DNA from: Haemonchus contortus
Lineage: Eukaryota; Nematoda; Chromadorea; Rhabditida; Trichostrongylidae
Direction of reading: 5' to 3'
Assembly: GCA_000469685.2 (NCBI GenBank)
Contig: LS997565.1
Span: forward strand, 51,344,501-51,408,500
Length of the DNA stretch: 64,000 nucleotides
In this document: positions 24,315-34,927 of the stretch, piece by piece
Layout: each line of letters opens with the position of its first letter
Position numbering within the stretch: the first letter of the stretch is position 1
Made by a program: the position numbers and the translations under genes
Notes under the pieces: generated by a model
Database searches by the model: none
The model's input: the letters and a program-made list of their open reading frames with translations, nothing else
What the model was told of the DNA's origin: nothing

Positions 24315-25202
24315 AAGACCTCCTATGGTTTGGTCCAACATAGAGTTATGGAGATGATTCATGGCATTCTCCCAGAACTTCCAGAACTTTATTTGCAAAA
24401 TGATCAAAAAAGCCATTTAAGCAGTTTAGAGGATGTTCTCCTAGCCAGAAATGCCGCGAAGTGGGCAGTGTCGCGAAATCTCTTAGTGGATATGTACTAA
24501 CAGTAACCTTGAACATTGTACATAGGCTATGTAGCTACGAGACAGCCTTGTTTTTATGGAGCATAGAATTTAGAGAGAAGACACTGAGCAGTGAGTGATT
24601 ATAAACTACAAGTTAACACCCTTTGCGTTGATTTATGAACCACTAGCCACATGTGGTACGTGGTCTAGAACAGATGCGGATTTCGCTGGCATGAAAAATT
24701 TCTCATTGAAATTTGCCGTCCTCTGATGTCAGTTGACACGATTGTGGAATTAAAGGGGTTTTTCCGATTCAATATTGAAACTTGCAGCCATCCTCTTCAG
24801 AACATCATGCTCCATTTGGAAAGAAGAAGAAAGTGAAACTTTCGCGCCGGCCTTCAGGTTCTTGTCCGCAAAGGACGTAGGGCGGAAACGGATACGAGTT
24901 CGACTGTGGACTCTACCGATTTCACCAATACCCACGTGTACGCAGTTGCACGTTGCTCAAGGAGAGTGTCAAGCGAGTAATTTATAGTTGCAAAAACGTT
25001 GAGGCAATGCACTGGAGAAGCACTTACTTTTCCTCGTAGAAAACAGTTGTAAGACGACAGTAGCACCTTTTATCAAAATATTGCCCCTGTGAAGATTTCT
25101 TCTGTGTTCAATAAATGGAAGACGCAACTTGAGGGTGCTGGACGCGGTACAAACAAGGCTCCATTGAAAATCTCCGAGCTCAGCAAGAAGTATCCAAAAT
25201 GA
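24315..25202 (+). CDS. 3' end of an unrecognised host gene (three exons)
   Basis: I do not recognise this protein. Exon 1 (24315 to 24485 or 24493) follows the acceptor CTCTCGGTTAG and reads HRVMEMIHGILPELPELY, then LLARNAAKWAVSRNLL. Exon 2 starts at 24788 after ACTTGCAG and ends at either 24831 or 24876. Exon 3 (25061-25202) reads FNKWKTQLEGAGRG, then KISELSKKYPK and a TGA stop. Two alternative donor sets both keep the phase through all three exons, so the joins are uncertain, but the last exon and its stop are well supported. Codon choice and hydrophilic, lysine-rich content are gene-like. Upstream exons were not found. It converges on a minus-strand gene whose stop lies about 280 bp away. 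Confidence 0.5.
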
Positions 25203-25484
25203 ACACCATATAATGATTCATGTACGAAGATCGATCAAAAAGCTGCCCCCACAGACTGTGAAGCATTTGCAGGAGAAGATGTCGACCGCTTTTCTGAGTT
25301 CATGCACATTTTCGGTGCAAATGTATGTATATAATGCTGCAGCTATGTATGTACATATGTAGCTGCCATCAACCTCACTGGGAACGGAGAATCGAAACAT
25401 CGGAGATGCAGTAGACAACATGACCATGTTCGGGCCCAACTTTTCTCCTGTTTCCTTTCCATTGAAGAGAAGGTTATTGACAAG

Positions 25485-25995
25485 CTACTTCAGCGTGAAG
25501 AGCAAGCTGCGAGAATCGGTGAGGGCACTGATCAATTTTCGTAACGACTTAACCTTCACAAGCACAAGCAGTAGAAAAACACACAAAATTCCTGACCTTT
25601 CAGATCGCTGAATATTCTGAGTTCGCCAGTCTTTTCTCAAACGTGACCTTCTCCTACCTAAGTCCTGCAGTGAGAAATTCCGTGACGTAAGCGTGATCCT
25701 TTGAGCAGTGAGGAAACTCTTAAGAGATGTAGGATGAGGAAAAATGAAGACTACATCCCACAATTTCACAGACCATACCATCTTACTTGATTGTCACTAA
25801 TTGCTTCTCTGATTACTGACAATTTTGTTTGATTGATAAGAATGGTATGCTCCGTGAAATTGTAAGTTACATCAACTGTTCCTAAGCATCGCACGATGAA
25901 AACTTTCGAAGGAGACATTAATGAATCTGTTCTGAACTCGAGTGTCAATTTCTCCATGATAGTCGAATGCATAGCTGAGTACATATTTCTCAACA
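25485..25995 (-). CDS. 3' end of an unrecognised minus-strand host gene (three exons)
   Basis: I do not recognise this protein. Exon A (25995-25787) follows a strong acceptor (TTTTTTTTCCTTCAG) and ends at donor GTAAGA; it reads KLTLEFRTDSLMSPSKVFIV, then TVDVTYNFTEHTILINQ. Exon B (25718-25597), after a pyrimidine tract ending CTCTTAAG, reads SFLTAQRITLTSRNFSLQD, then a basic RRRSRLRKDW stretch. Exon C (25506-25485) adds SLLFTLK and a TAG stop. Phases join correctly (0, then 2/1). The basic segment could bind nucleic acid, but that is a guess. Competing plus-strand frames exist and were rejected. Exons further upstream (26.7-27.1 kb) may belong to it. Confidence 0.5.
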
Positions 25996-26164
25996 CTGAA
26001 GGAAAAAAAATGTTCGCCTCAATTTTGGATATGGCCTACGATTTTTTAGTATCGAATTAAACTCCAAAAGCATTGAATGAGGAGGTAGCGTCATTTTGAT
26101 CCCTCAGTTCTCCGGGTTTACCAGTTTTTATTAGAGAAAAGAGGATAAATTTGACTTTTAATCA

Positions 26165-26436
26165 GTTTCGTATGAGTGATATACCCCCGCATTCGACTTC
26201 CATCCAGAACCGTCTGATATTGGAAGCTTGTGTGACCTATACAATGACTTGTGGTAGCCAGCCAATGTACAGTTCGGCCCTTTTATCCTCCGAGACGGGC
26301 CTGGTACCAAATCAATCGACGCCCGAAGGGTTGAAGGTGGCTTGATTGGGCTAGGCGGATATCGATCCGGGGTTTAGACCCGTGACTATGTGTGTGGGGA
26401 ATAGTGTGCCTTTTGCCACTACATCACCTCTGCCCT
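26165..26436 (-). mobile_element. tRNA-derived SINE, full copy
   Basis: On the minus strand an A-box TGGCAAAAGG (26418-26409) precedes a degenerate B box (GGGTCTAAACCCC, about 26382-26368). A body of about 190 bp then contains CAAGTCATTGTATAGGTCAC and TGGATGGAAGTCGAATGCG. The body motifs recur at 27395-27540 and 59120-59240, which makes this a dispersed family and not a tRNA gene. Confidence 0.65.
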
Positions 26437-27394
26437 CCAATCGCAGAAAATGTGATTCGCATTTTTTGCTTTTTTTGTTATAACACTACACAAAATGAAG
26501 TTTTTCCCAGAATGAGAAAACTCTTTGAGCTCTACAACCTGGTTTTGACGCATACTATCTAGTTCGGCGATCTATTGAAATCTGGAAAACACACTCATGA
26601 AATCGATGAAGGATCTTGAACTACAGTTGGTGCTCTGCAAGAATTCTGTTGCCGACATTCAGTGGCTAATTGAAGAAAGCTCTGTCGTTTAGCCCTCAAT
26701 ATCAGTGAGCGCATATTACAATGTAATTAGAATCATTTTTGTCGTGAATCGTGCCATTAGAAAGGCATGGCCAAGAGAGGACTTGGTAGTGTAAGAGATG
26801 CGTAGCATGGAACAAATTTACAAGTCAATACTAATGAGGTACAATTTTCTTTCCTCCTCGTAGAACTGAGAATGCTGGGATTCCAAAAGCGATGCACGTG
26901 AAAATGGCAACTTGAACTGATGGAAGATAGCAATTCAATCCTAAAAAGGTATGATTTCCATCTCACCTGAGATACTCGTGAAAGATGTGAGAAAATGCAT
27001 CTGACTGCATATCCTCGAATGCTTCGTAATGGTATAGATGTAACCAACAACTCGTCATTAATACGAAATAAAATAACTGAAGGAGTGTGGGGACCCTACC
27101 CTACCCCAACCTCTTTCGAAACTTCTCACCTCCTTTCACAAAAACTCTAGAAACCGTTATAAAGAACGTGGCTGACTGCTAAGCACAGATGTAATGTGAG
27201 TTGTGCAAATAGAGCAAGCATCCTCCGGAATGCTCTACTCTATGATATTCAGCTAAATGGATCACTTTACACCCCCTTCTCGGTATTCGATGTCAATCCA
27301 GATTTCAGCATAGCTTTGAGAGGATGATGAGCTGAATAGCATTCACTCGAAAAGGCTTTGTGAATTTAGCTATACTCTCTTTGGTTGAGAGCGG
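26437..27394 (-). other. Possible host exons at 26757-27060, otherwise no feature
   Basis: A minus-strand segment ending at a very good donor (CTCAG then GTGAGA, near 26970) reads YHYEAFEDMQSDAFSHIFHE and looks coding. Downstream three frames are open, so the next exon cannot be chosen. It could be an upstream part of the gene at 25485-25995. A plus-strand frame near 26600-26690 (LELQLVLCKNSVADIQWLIE, stop) also looks coding but has no clear acceptor. Confidence 0.3.
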
Positions 27395-27540
27395 AGGTGA
27401 CAAGTGGCGCACTATCTCACACCATGGTCAAGTTATTGTTTAGGTCACATACGCATTCACTACGTCACTATGAATGGAAGTCAAGCGCGGAGGCGCAACC
27501 TTCAGACGGGACTGATCAACGACCGAAGACTTATTTTTTT
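27395..27540 (+). mobile_element. tRNA-derived SINE, deleted copy
   Basis: A-box-like TGGCGCACTA (27405-27414) is followed by TAGGTCACATACGCATTCAC and TGAATGGAAGTCAAGCGCG, the body motifs of the 26165-26436 element. The B-box portion seems deleted. Confidence 0.55.
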
Positions 27541-27620
27541 TATTCGTTCCCTGGCATAGTTATTACTGTTCTTTTCCTTCTTGCTTTTTCGCGCTGTATG
27601 CCTTCTAAGCGAATACTGAG

Positions 27621-27895
27621 AACGTTCGTTGCGCGCGTCCGTCGAAAGTAGGTCACCCCGCCCGGCGTACCTCAGTTGAGGTCTTGACATGACATTACAG
27701 CACCACTAAGTGTCAATGGAGCGAGTGAATTGCATTTGTCCGTGTTATCTTCCCTTAGGCTGACTGCTGTGGACCAAGCGCAAATCGTACGCCCCACAGA
27801 CAACTGCGACGTTTGTCAAAAAGCGCGGGCTGGCGAGTCGCATGCGACGGCTGCGGCGTGACCTAGATTTGATGGACGCGCGCAACGAAGCGCAC
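27621..27895 (-). mobile_element. Short inverted-repeat element, family B, copy 4 (reversed)
   Basis: Full-length copy in reverse orientation, with ends AACGTTCGTTGCGCGCGTCC and GGACGCGCGCAACGAAGCGC. The core block is present reversed (CTGTGGACCAAGCGC). With copies 1 to 3 it defines the family and its roughly 40-bp terminal inverted repeats. Confidence 0.65.
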
Positions 27896-28429
27896 CAGGG
27901 AGGCACCCATATAGAGGTCAGTATATCAAGAAATGGACTCAATCGAACGTGTCGCGTACATTTTCACCCATAAATTTGAGGAAGATTTTCATATCTGAAG
28001 TACATAGTGACCCATTGCTATAATTACTGTATTAATACAAGTTTAGCTAACGATCTAGCTGTCCAAATATGTTATGTTGATTACGCTGCTAAGGCAAACG
28101 TAGCATAAAAGTGGTACCAACCTTCTAGAACCAACTTAAATAGTGGAACAAATACAAGGAACACTTGTAGATTGTACGTAACAACAAAAGGACTTATATT
28201 AAAAGATGCTTTTTGGTTCCTTTCATGTCGATGCGTTTATTGGAAGTTGATTGCCTAATGGATAGTTCCCCGTACTCGGTCCCCATCTGATGGGAGTGAG
28301 GAGCTGAAAAATATGACGAAGTTCTCATTTCTAGTTAGAAGCACAGGGGGGTGGGGCGTGCTCACAGGCTTCGGTAGGCTGTCTGATTGCATAAGTATCA
28401 ATATCACACAACTCACTATCCATTTCTCC
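27896..28429. other. No supported gene
   Basis: AT-rich intergenic sequence without recognised features. Confidence 0.4.
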
Positions 28430-28520
28430 TCGGAATTGTGCACGAGGTAACCATCTCCCCACAGCGGTGCTTTTACTGTCTGGACCAGTGAGGCATTCCT
28501 TCCGCCCACCAACTATAAGC
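28430..28520 (-). repeat. Dispersed repeat, reversed copy
   Basis: On the minus strand this shares TTATAGTTGGTGGGCGGAAG and ACCGCTGTGGGGAGATGG with a plus-strand copy at 30092-30215. No family was identified. It directly abuts the Tc1-like fragment that follows. Confidence 0.5.
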
Positions 28521-28554
28521 ATGAGTAATAAAGTAAGTAATGTAAAGGAAGTAG

Positions 28555-28909
28555 TAGTAAACTTCCCGATCTCAATCCTTTGAATTTTGCTGTATGGTCG
28601 ATTCTGGGGCAAAAAGTCTGTGCCTTTAAAGACAGGTCTTTGGACTCTTTGAAAAAGCTCTCTTGATAAAACGAGGGAGCGCCGGAAGAGATCGCGAAAA
28701 GTGTCAGAAGTGAATGCGCGCACCATTGAAAACTTGCGAAAGAGGTTGGATGCTTGCATTTAGGCGAAAGGTGGTCATTCTTAATGCGAGATGTGATGTG
28801 TTGTTTACAATTTTGTGGTGATTGTATAAAAGTGTATGGTTCCTATTTTGTTTGGTTTGTATAATTTTAATGTTAGTTTTCTGTGTCATACTTCATGTGG
28901 GTCGCCCTG
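28555..28909 (+). mobile_element. Tc1-like transposase 3' end with right terminal repeat
   Basis: A plus-strand frame from 28562 reads DLNPLNFAVWSILGQKVCA and later VRSECARTIENLRKRLDA, the DLNP(L/M)D block (third catalytic acidic residue region) and C-terminal helix of Tc1/IS630-type transposases. In this copy the expected aspartate after DLNPL reads asparagine. The right terminus GTGGGTCGCCCTG ends at 28909, followed by TA. The 5' two thirds are missing. Confidence 0.7.
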
Positions 28910-28911
28910 TA

Positions 28912-30091
28912 ATACCTATAATCCAGAGCGAAAGGAGACGAGGTATGATGGGGAATGTTCTATATTGAAACCAAGTGGCAACGGACATCATCAAATGTTC
29001 TGCTGATTGTTTTCCATTACTTCTCTGACGCGCACAATTTCCTGTGGTTGAATTCATGGGGAATTTTTTATTCTTGGTTCACTACGCCCCCACTTCGGAC
29101 TTTATTGATTTTTTACTCTTGTGTAGTTCACCCTCAAAGCGTGATTTTCAGACATGAAACTAAGCGCAATTTCTGGTGGGCCAGTATCGTGTTGACTAAA
29201 GAGATAGGATTAGTAAAATATGGGAATATTTTATGGTAAATAAGGCACGCTTTTCCGAAAAGCTTCAAAGGTGCAAATGTGAAGCCTTGAATTGACTAGC
29301 CATTTCGAGAGAAGTCATCAGAGGAGTAAGGGAAAACACATCAAGAAAGTAATGGAAAACAATTAGCAGAATGTTTGATGTCCGTTGCCGAGTGATGACA
29401 ATATAGACATTGCCTCCTCTATCTCCTCTCCTTTGGGCCTGAATTATATGAATTACACGAATTTTTGAAGTTCATCTCCCTTTTTGTACAAATCCCTTCA
29501 AAGAGCTAAAAATGAAGCCCATAGTTAACTGGATGAGGGAAGCGAAAAAGATGATTAAGTAGAAAAAACAAGTGTAGAAACAACAAGTGGCAGGAAAATA
29601 AACAACAGCTGAGCGTTGTTTTTTTTTCGAACAACAAACGCGACCCAAATGTCGATCTCTTAATCGGAGTCAATTTGAGGAAAGCGTTCGTTAAGAAATT
29701 TCTATGGTGAATCACGGAAAGAACTCCCGCGTTGGCGTCGAGACCACTAGATCAAGCCATGATCGCCCAACTCGAGACGCTCAATATCTGCCTGTAAGAC
29801 CTATGCGTACTCGTCATCCCACCCATCCATTGATGACATTTGACTCAGTTTATTTGGTCTCCTATCTTTTGATTGTTGGAAACGATTTTTACATTAACAT
29901 TTTTGTTGCAGTTTTCTTCCAATATTGCGTGACTAGTCCGCTGAAAAACTTATTTATGTAGTCTCCACCGCCGAAGGTTAAAACATCATTTTCAGTGGAA
30001 ATGTAGTTAGGAGGGGGTGAAGATGATTCACCGCTCCTTCCCAATATTGACCGCAAGAGTGAGAGGAGCAGGAGATGTAACCGACATTACT
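28912..30091. other. No firmly supported gene
   Basis: A frame at 28955-29239 is open and follows an acceptor-like TGATTTTCAG (29141-29150), but no phase partner was found. The rest is AT-rich. Confidence 0.3.
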
Positions 30092-30215
30092 CGGGTTTAT
30101 AGTTGGTGGACGAAAGGAAAGTCTTACTGGTCCAGAGACGGTCCTTCGTCAAAGGAATATACATATTTTTATATGAGCTTCAGCACAGTAGGCACCGCGG
30201 TGGGGAGATGATTAC
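30092..30215 (+). repeat. Dispersed repeat, forward copy
   Basis: Partner of 28430-28520: TTATAGTTGGTGGACGAAAG, ACTGGTCCAGA and GTGGGGAGATGATTACCTCG are shared in order, with an extra segment in this copy. Confidence 0.5.
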
Positions 30216-30660
30216 CTCGGGCAAAAAGCCTCTTGGCGATTCATTCCTTACCATTATAAAACAGCTTTTCTTCTCTAAGGTAAGAGATCAAAATCCCATC
30301 CGTAAAAAACAAATCTCCCTCAACAGCCTCTTTTTAGAAGGATAGTCAGTCGGGCCATTGACGACGAGTACTCATTTTTATATACCCTCAAAGACGTTTT
30401 ATCCGAAATGTTATTGGAGCCCACTGAAGCAAGTGGGATACCGCTCATTGTCAATACTCTCCGGTATCCCTTGAGTGAAATTCAGAAGAGATGCGAGTGG
30501 TGGTTGAATGAGGTTGGAGATTCGAAGCCGTCGAGAGCTTGAATTCTTGGGTGAAATGTACCATGAAATGCATCCTTAAAGGCACCGTTTAAGATAGTTT
30601 TGGGTTCCCTAATACTAGAGGGAGAGGAAGTCCAGAATAATTCAAAATTGGCGGGAAAAA

Positions 30661-30776
30661 CGCGAAAATCGGAGAAGAACTCAAACAACAAAGTCAGACA
30701 AACCCTACTTGCGGCGGTTGCGTCGCACGTAGGGTTTGTCTGATTTTGTTGTTTGAGTTCTTCTCCGATTTTCGCG
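30661..30776. repeat. Near-perfect hairpin, 48-bp arms and 20-nt loop
   Basis: The left arm 30661-30708 (CGCGAAAATCGGAGAAGAAC...) is the reverse complement of 30729-30776, with a single mismatch seen. The loop is TTGCGGCGGTTGCGTCGCAC. The related copy at 33575-33640 has only one arm, so the palindrome arose by local inverted duplication inside this unit. Confidence 0.9.
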
Positions 30777-30817
30777 TAGTCTGACTTTGTTGGAGCACGT
30801 TATTTTGGGGTGTCTAA

Positions 30818-32172
30818 CAAGGGAAGGATCCCAAGTCGAAGTAGCCATTTAAAATGAGACCTACACTGCTAGATGTTTTTTTTGAAGCTGATTTCGAATC
30901 TGCATCCAAAATCTGCCGAACGATTCTCTGAACGGAGTTGGGGAGGTGGTCTACGGAGAGCGCTCAACAGGGTAAAGCATAAATCCATGGTGCCGGCAGC
31001 CCAGCAGTGGCGAATTGGAGTGGGGGTAAGCGTGACGCTGCAGAGGCACGGGACCAAGGATCAGGTTTGGTGAACAATGGCGTTTTTGCATCTTGCAGGA
31101 CGTTCTCCTCCAGGTTGTAGAAATCTTTTTATGTTAGTGTTGCCGCTGTCAGCGACTTTTTAGTTGCTGGAGGCGTGTCAGTTCCTACTGAAACCGTCTT
31201 CCAGTGTTATTGATCAGTTTTTGAAGAAGGTGGGGGTTTTCGTCAGTCTCTAATAAAGGTAAGGGTTGCCATGTGGCAAACGCGGCAAAGTATGGTATAT
31301 ATGGATGGATGTAACACTGAAGAACAGGGAATATTTCGGATTCTGTGATGTTGAATGCGCCCCTACAAGGTAGAAGCACAAGTTGATAGACAGTTTCTCC
31401 TCTATCTTGCGGATTGCCTTTCACGAAGACCTCAATATTGAGGGCGAAGAAGACTGCGTGATTGAGGACGAGGAGTCCAATCCATTGTGGGAACCGGATG
31501 GTGAAGAGGAAACAGCAAGCACATCTAGAGAGTCGTTGATGTATGGGAATGTGTTCAAAGAGCAGGTGCAGCGAGCGAGATAACAAACGAATTCAGGTGG
31601 AAAGCGCTATCAGAAAAGTAAAACAATTTTTTTCATTTAATACGCTCATTGTAAAAGACTTTTGTTCTAAACACTCCGTGCTAGATTATCGCATCCGCTT
31701 ATAATAGGTAAAATTATCCTACAGTGAATTTGAAATGCATAACGATACGAATAGAATTCTTGTAATGTTGGTGGTTGGAGTAGATGTGACACATTTTAAG
31801 TAGGAAATCACTCGCCCCCAGCAACTAAAAAGTCGCTGAAGGCAGTAAAACTACCATGAAAAGATTTTTCCAGCTTCGAGAAAAAAGGCCTGCAAGATGC
31901 AAAAACGTCATCCCCCACCAAACTCGATCCTTGATCCCGTGCCTATGAAGCGTCACGCTCACCTCCACTCCAAGCCGCCAGTGCTGGACTGTCGGCGACC
32001 ATGGCTTTTGTGCTTTCCCCTTTTGAGCGCTCTACGGAGACCACCTCCACAACTTCTTTCAGTAAATCGTTTGGCAGATTTTGAATGCAGATTTGAAATC
32101 AGCATCAAAAAAGGCGCCTAGCGGTATAGGTCCCATATCAAATGGCCACTTCGACTTGGGATCCTTCCCTTG
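30818..32172. mobile_element. Long terminal-inverted-repeat element with TAA target duplication
   Basis: Ends CAAGGGAAGGATCCCAAGTC and its inverted match, with arms of about 360 bp (30818-31178 and 31814-32172) and a 635-bp centre. It is bordered by TAA on both sides (30815-30817, 32173-32175). A 3-bp T(A/T)A duplication is typical of the PIF/Harbinger superfamily, but no transposase is visible, so that assignment is tentative. The neighbouring reverse copy of the same repeat near 33510 lacks the element. Confidence 0.65.
31383..31586 (+). CDS. Acidic open frame inside the long-TIR element
   Basis: A 66-codon frame preceded by an acceptor-like GATAGACAG. It reads DLNIEGEEDCVIEDEESN and then a serine/threonine patch, ending VFKEQVQRAR and TAA. 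Composition is gene-like, but the opposite strand also has a longer open frame (133 codons), so coding status is undecided. It sits in the single-copy centre between the 360-bp inverted arms and could be element-encoded, a captured host exon or chance. Confidence 0.25.
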
Positions 32173-32560
32173 TAAGCACTGCGGGTAGGCAGTGATGACA
32201 GGAGAGTTGCTCTTTCGTAGCCCTGCTTATTGGAGGTTGCGTAGGGCATTCGAGCACGTTATTTTAAGGTGACTACTGATTGTAAGAAGTAATTTTCTGC
32301 GATCGATGGGTTGTTAAACTATAGTTTGGAAACGTATGTCTTTTTTCCTGCATGTTTCCTCGTTCATGTTTCTTCCAAGACCACTAATGGCTCGCTACCC
32401 TTTCCAAATGAATGACCGAACACTGTTCGGCTGTGCGTTTCTATTTCTGTTGCATGCTTCTTGGTTTGTGTTTCTTCTGAGACATCTGCTGAGTAATTAC
32501 CTCCACTGATAGAGTGTTGAACCCTGGTTTAGGGCTATGCCAACTTCGGTTGATATAACT

Positions 32561-33189
32561 ATCCGATCGAAAGAGGCCATGGATGACGATATCCAAGCCA
32601 AAGAGAGGTTTGAAGGACATCCACACGTTATGTATAATCGACAGCGACTGTGCAGAAAACAGAAAAGCTGACGAGATGGAGAATGAAACAAAAGCAAGGC
32701 AGGAGGGCGCCAGGCGATCTTAATTACTTGTGGAAACTTCATGTTCATTGCTCTGCTCTATATCGATATGCAGCAAGTCAAAGTCATTGAATGAAGAGAA
32801 TAACAGCAGTGAAAAACTAAAACTTCAATAACAAAATTAGGTCTCTCAGCAGAAAACTTCCTATTATCACTAGCTGAGTATTGAAAAAAGCCAAATGAAA
32901 AAAGAGAAAAATCGCAGGTCATAGCTCTGTAGAATTCTCCACTTCGTTTCGCATTTCACATTTTACCTGTGTACAAAAACAGAATTCCTATTATTAAAAC
33001 ATTAAAACCAGCCCCTATTATTTCAGCATTAATAAAATTTTTGCAGTTTATAGGGTTTCTCAAGTCACTTCACCTTCTCACCGTTGCCATTCTCTTCAGT
33101 TTTTTATCTTTTACTCGCTTGACAAAGATATGCAGACAGCACAATGAAAATGTGGTCCTCACACTAAATTAATATTGCCTCGCACCGAG
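32561..33189. other. Spacer between inverted copies of repeat unit R
   Basis: AT-rich sequence with no supported gene. Confidence 0.4.
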
Positions 33190-33640
33190 GTGCAAAGTGT
33201 CCTCAATTGTACAGAAAATGGCATATCCCAAATTTGGGCTCTATCAGTGAAGGTAATTACTCAGCAGCTGTCTCAGAAGGAACACAAACCAAGGAGCATG
33301 CAACAGAAATAGAAACACATAACCTAACAGTGTTTAGTCATTCACTAGGGAAGGGTACGCTACAAAATTATAGTTCAACAGCTCATTGATGGCATGAAGT
33401 TACTTCTTACAATCAGTAATCACCTTAGAATAACGTGTTCGAACGCCCTGCGCAACCGCCAATAAGCAGAGTTACGAAAGAGCAAATCTGCTGTCATCAA
33501 GGCCTTCCCGCAGTGCTTAGGTTAGACACCCCAAAATAACGTGCTCCAGTGCGAAGGCCGCGACGTAACCGCAGCAAGTAGGGTCTTTCTGATTTTGTTG
33601 TTTAAGTTCTTCTGAAAATCGGCATACTCAGGGTAATATC
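33190..33640 (-). repeat. Repeat unit R, reversed uninterrupted copy
   Basis: Reverse-orientation partner of 30618-32560. It retains the junction GGGGTGTCTAAC-CTAAGCACTG without the 1.36-kb insertion and so supplies the empty site. Confidence 0.65.
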
Positions 33641-33657
33641 ATGCTTCAAAAAAAGTA

Positions 33658-34569
33658 TTAGGTTGATGCATAATTATTGCGGATTTTTTCGCGGCCTATT
33701 TTCTCTCGATAGAGTTTTGATATTGAGTTCGGTTTTTTTCTAGAAATGATCTACTTGATTTCCTCTACAAGAATATTCTCAAGAAAGCCTCCGCATATTC
33801 GCGAAATTAGGCTTAACTACCCTGAGAAAGATTGGAAGGTGGCACAGTCATTCCGCGATCTCAGTAACTTTGCGGCGATTGAACAATCAGCTAGAGCCAA
33901 CCAAGAAATGGGATCTGCCCCTAAATCTGCCATATTCACCAGCAGAAACTTCTATGGATTATCTCGTCAACCATTCATCGAAAAAATGGCTAGAGAATAG
34001 AGGTTACGTCGATTTGGATGACTTGAGGCCGATGTCAAGGCGTGGATCGCCCGTAAGGATCAAAACTTCTTCGCTTTTGGGATCCGACTAACTAATAAAT
34101 GGGAAGCAGTGCTTGACGTAGATGGTGAATAAGTTCAGGAGTAATTATTTTAATATGTCTTTGCTTACTGTTTCTATAGTTTCTTTAAGTAAAATTTGCT
34201 GGAAAAAATCCGCAATAAATTGCAATAATTATGCGTCAACCTAATATTTAGAGGCAGGTAAATGCAGGGGAAATAGAAAACATCAAAATAATCGTGTTCT
34301 GACCGCCAGGAAGTCATGTGTACTTTCACTAGATCACCTAATGAACGATCGCCGCAAAGTTACTGAGATAGCGGAATGACAGTGCCACCTTCCAATCTTT
34401 CTCGAAGTAATTAAGCCTATTTGGGCGATTATGCGGATGGTTTTCTGAGTATATTCTTGTAAAGGAAATCAAGCAGATCATTTCTAGAAAAAACCCGAAC
34501 TTAATATTCAAACTCTATCGAGAGAAAAAAAGCCGCGAAAAAATCCGCAATAATTATGCATCAACCTAA
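33658..34569. mobile_element. Composite mariner derivative, copy 1
   Basis: 912 bp with ends TTAGGTTGATGCATAATTAT and its inverted match, bordered by TA (33656-33657, 34570-34571). The first part (33658-34244) is a deleted mariner with its own right end and a transposase C-terminal relic (KWLENRGYVDLDDL, WIARKDQNFFA in shifting frames, WEAVLDVDGE and stop). The second part ends in an inverted copy of the element's left end, giving outer arms of about 240 bp. The same arrangement occurs at 51924-52734. Confidence 0.85.
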
Positions 34570-34927
34570 TAATATTACTGGTTGGACGAGGTTGTGACGA
34601 CAGAATTCGCGTGGAAGGAGTATTGGGACGTGCTGTACAATGTGTGTGTTATTTCTCTGAGCTGGCTATGGAGGTCGCACCTTTGAATGCATTAATTGCC
34701 TCCTTGCAATGACTGCTTCGCGGTGCGAATGGTGCAACCTCCATAGCCTCTACAACGTCGGGAGAATCGTCCGCCAATGGGTGTATACATCGGCTCAGCC
34801 GGTTTTGGAGCCCTTCTCAAGCCCAATTCAGGCCGTTTCTCGACCGGGGCCACTTCCTTCGTTACTGACACTTACTTTACCCTCCGATTCATTTTTGGAT
34901 GCCTGACCCGAACCCAAAAGCCTCCAG

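Larger units (their letters stand above)
30618..32560 (+). repeat. Repeat unit R, interrupted by a 1.36-kb element
   Basis: The parts 30618-30817 and 32173-32560 match 33640-33190 in reverse and in the same order (CACGTTATTTTGGGGTGTC, AGCACTGCGGG, GCTCTTTCGTA, CTGTTGCATGCTTCTTGG). This copy is therefore one repeat unit split by the insertion at 30818-32172. It forms a large inverted pair with the second copy. Function and family are unknown. Confidence 0.65.

Noticed and set aside
25390..25690. Plus-strand exons (KVIDKLLQREEQAARI and IAEYSEFASLF)
   Set aside because: The overlapping minus-strand exons have better acceptors and donors and consistent phases; the plus-strand joins meet stops.
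28955..29239. A host exon after TGATTTTCAG at 29150
   Set aside because: Acceptor is good, but no matching upstream donor or downstream partner in phase was found.
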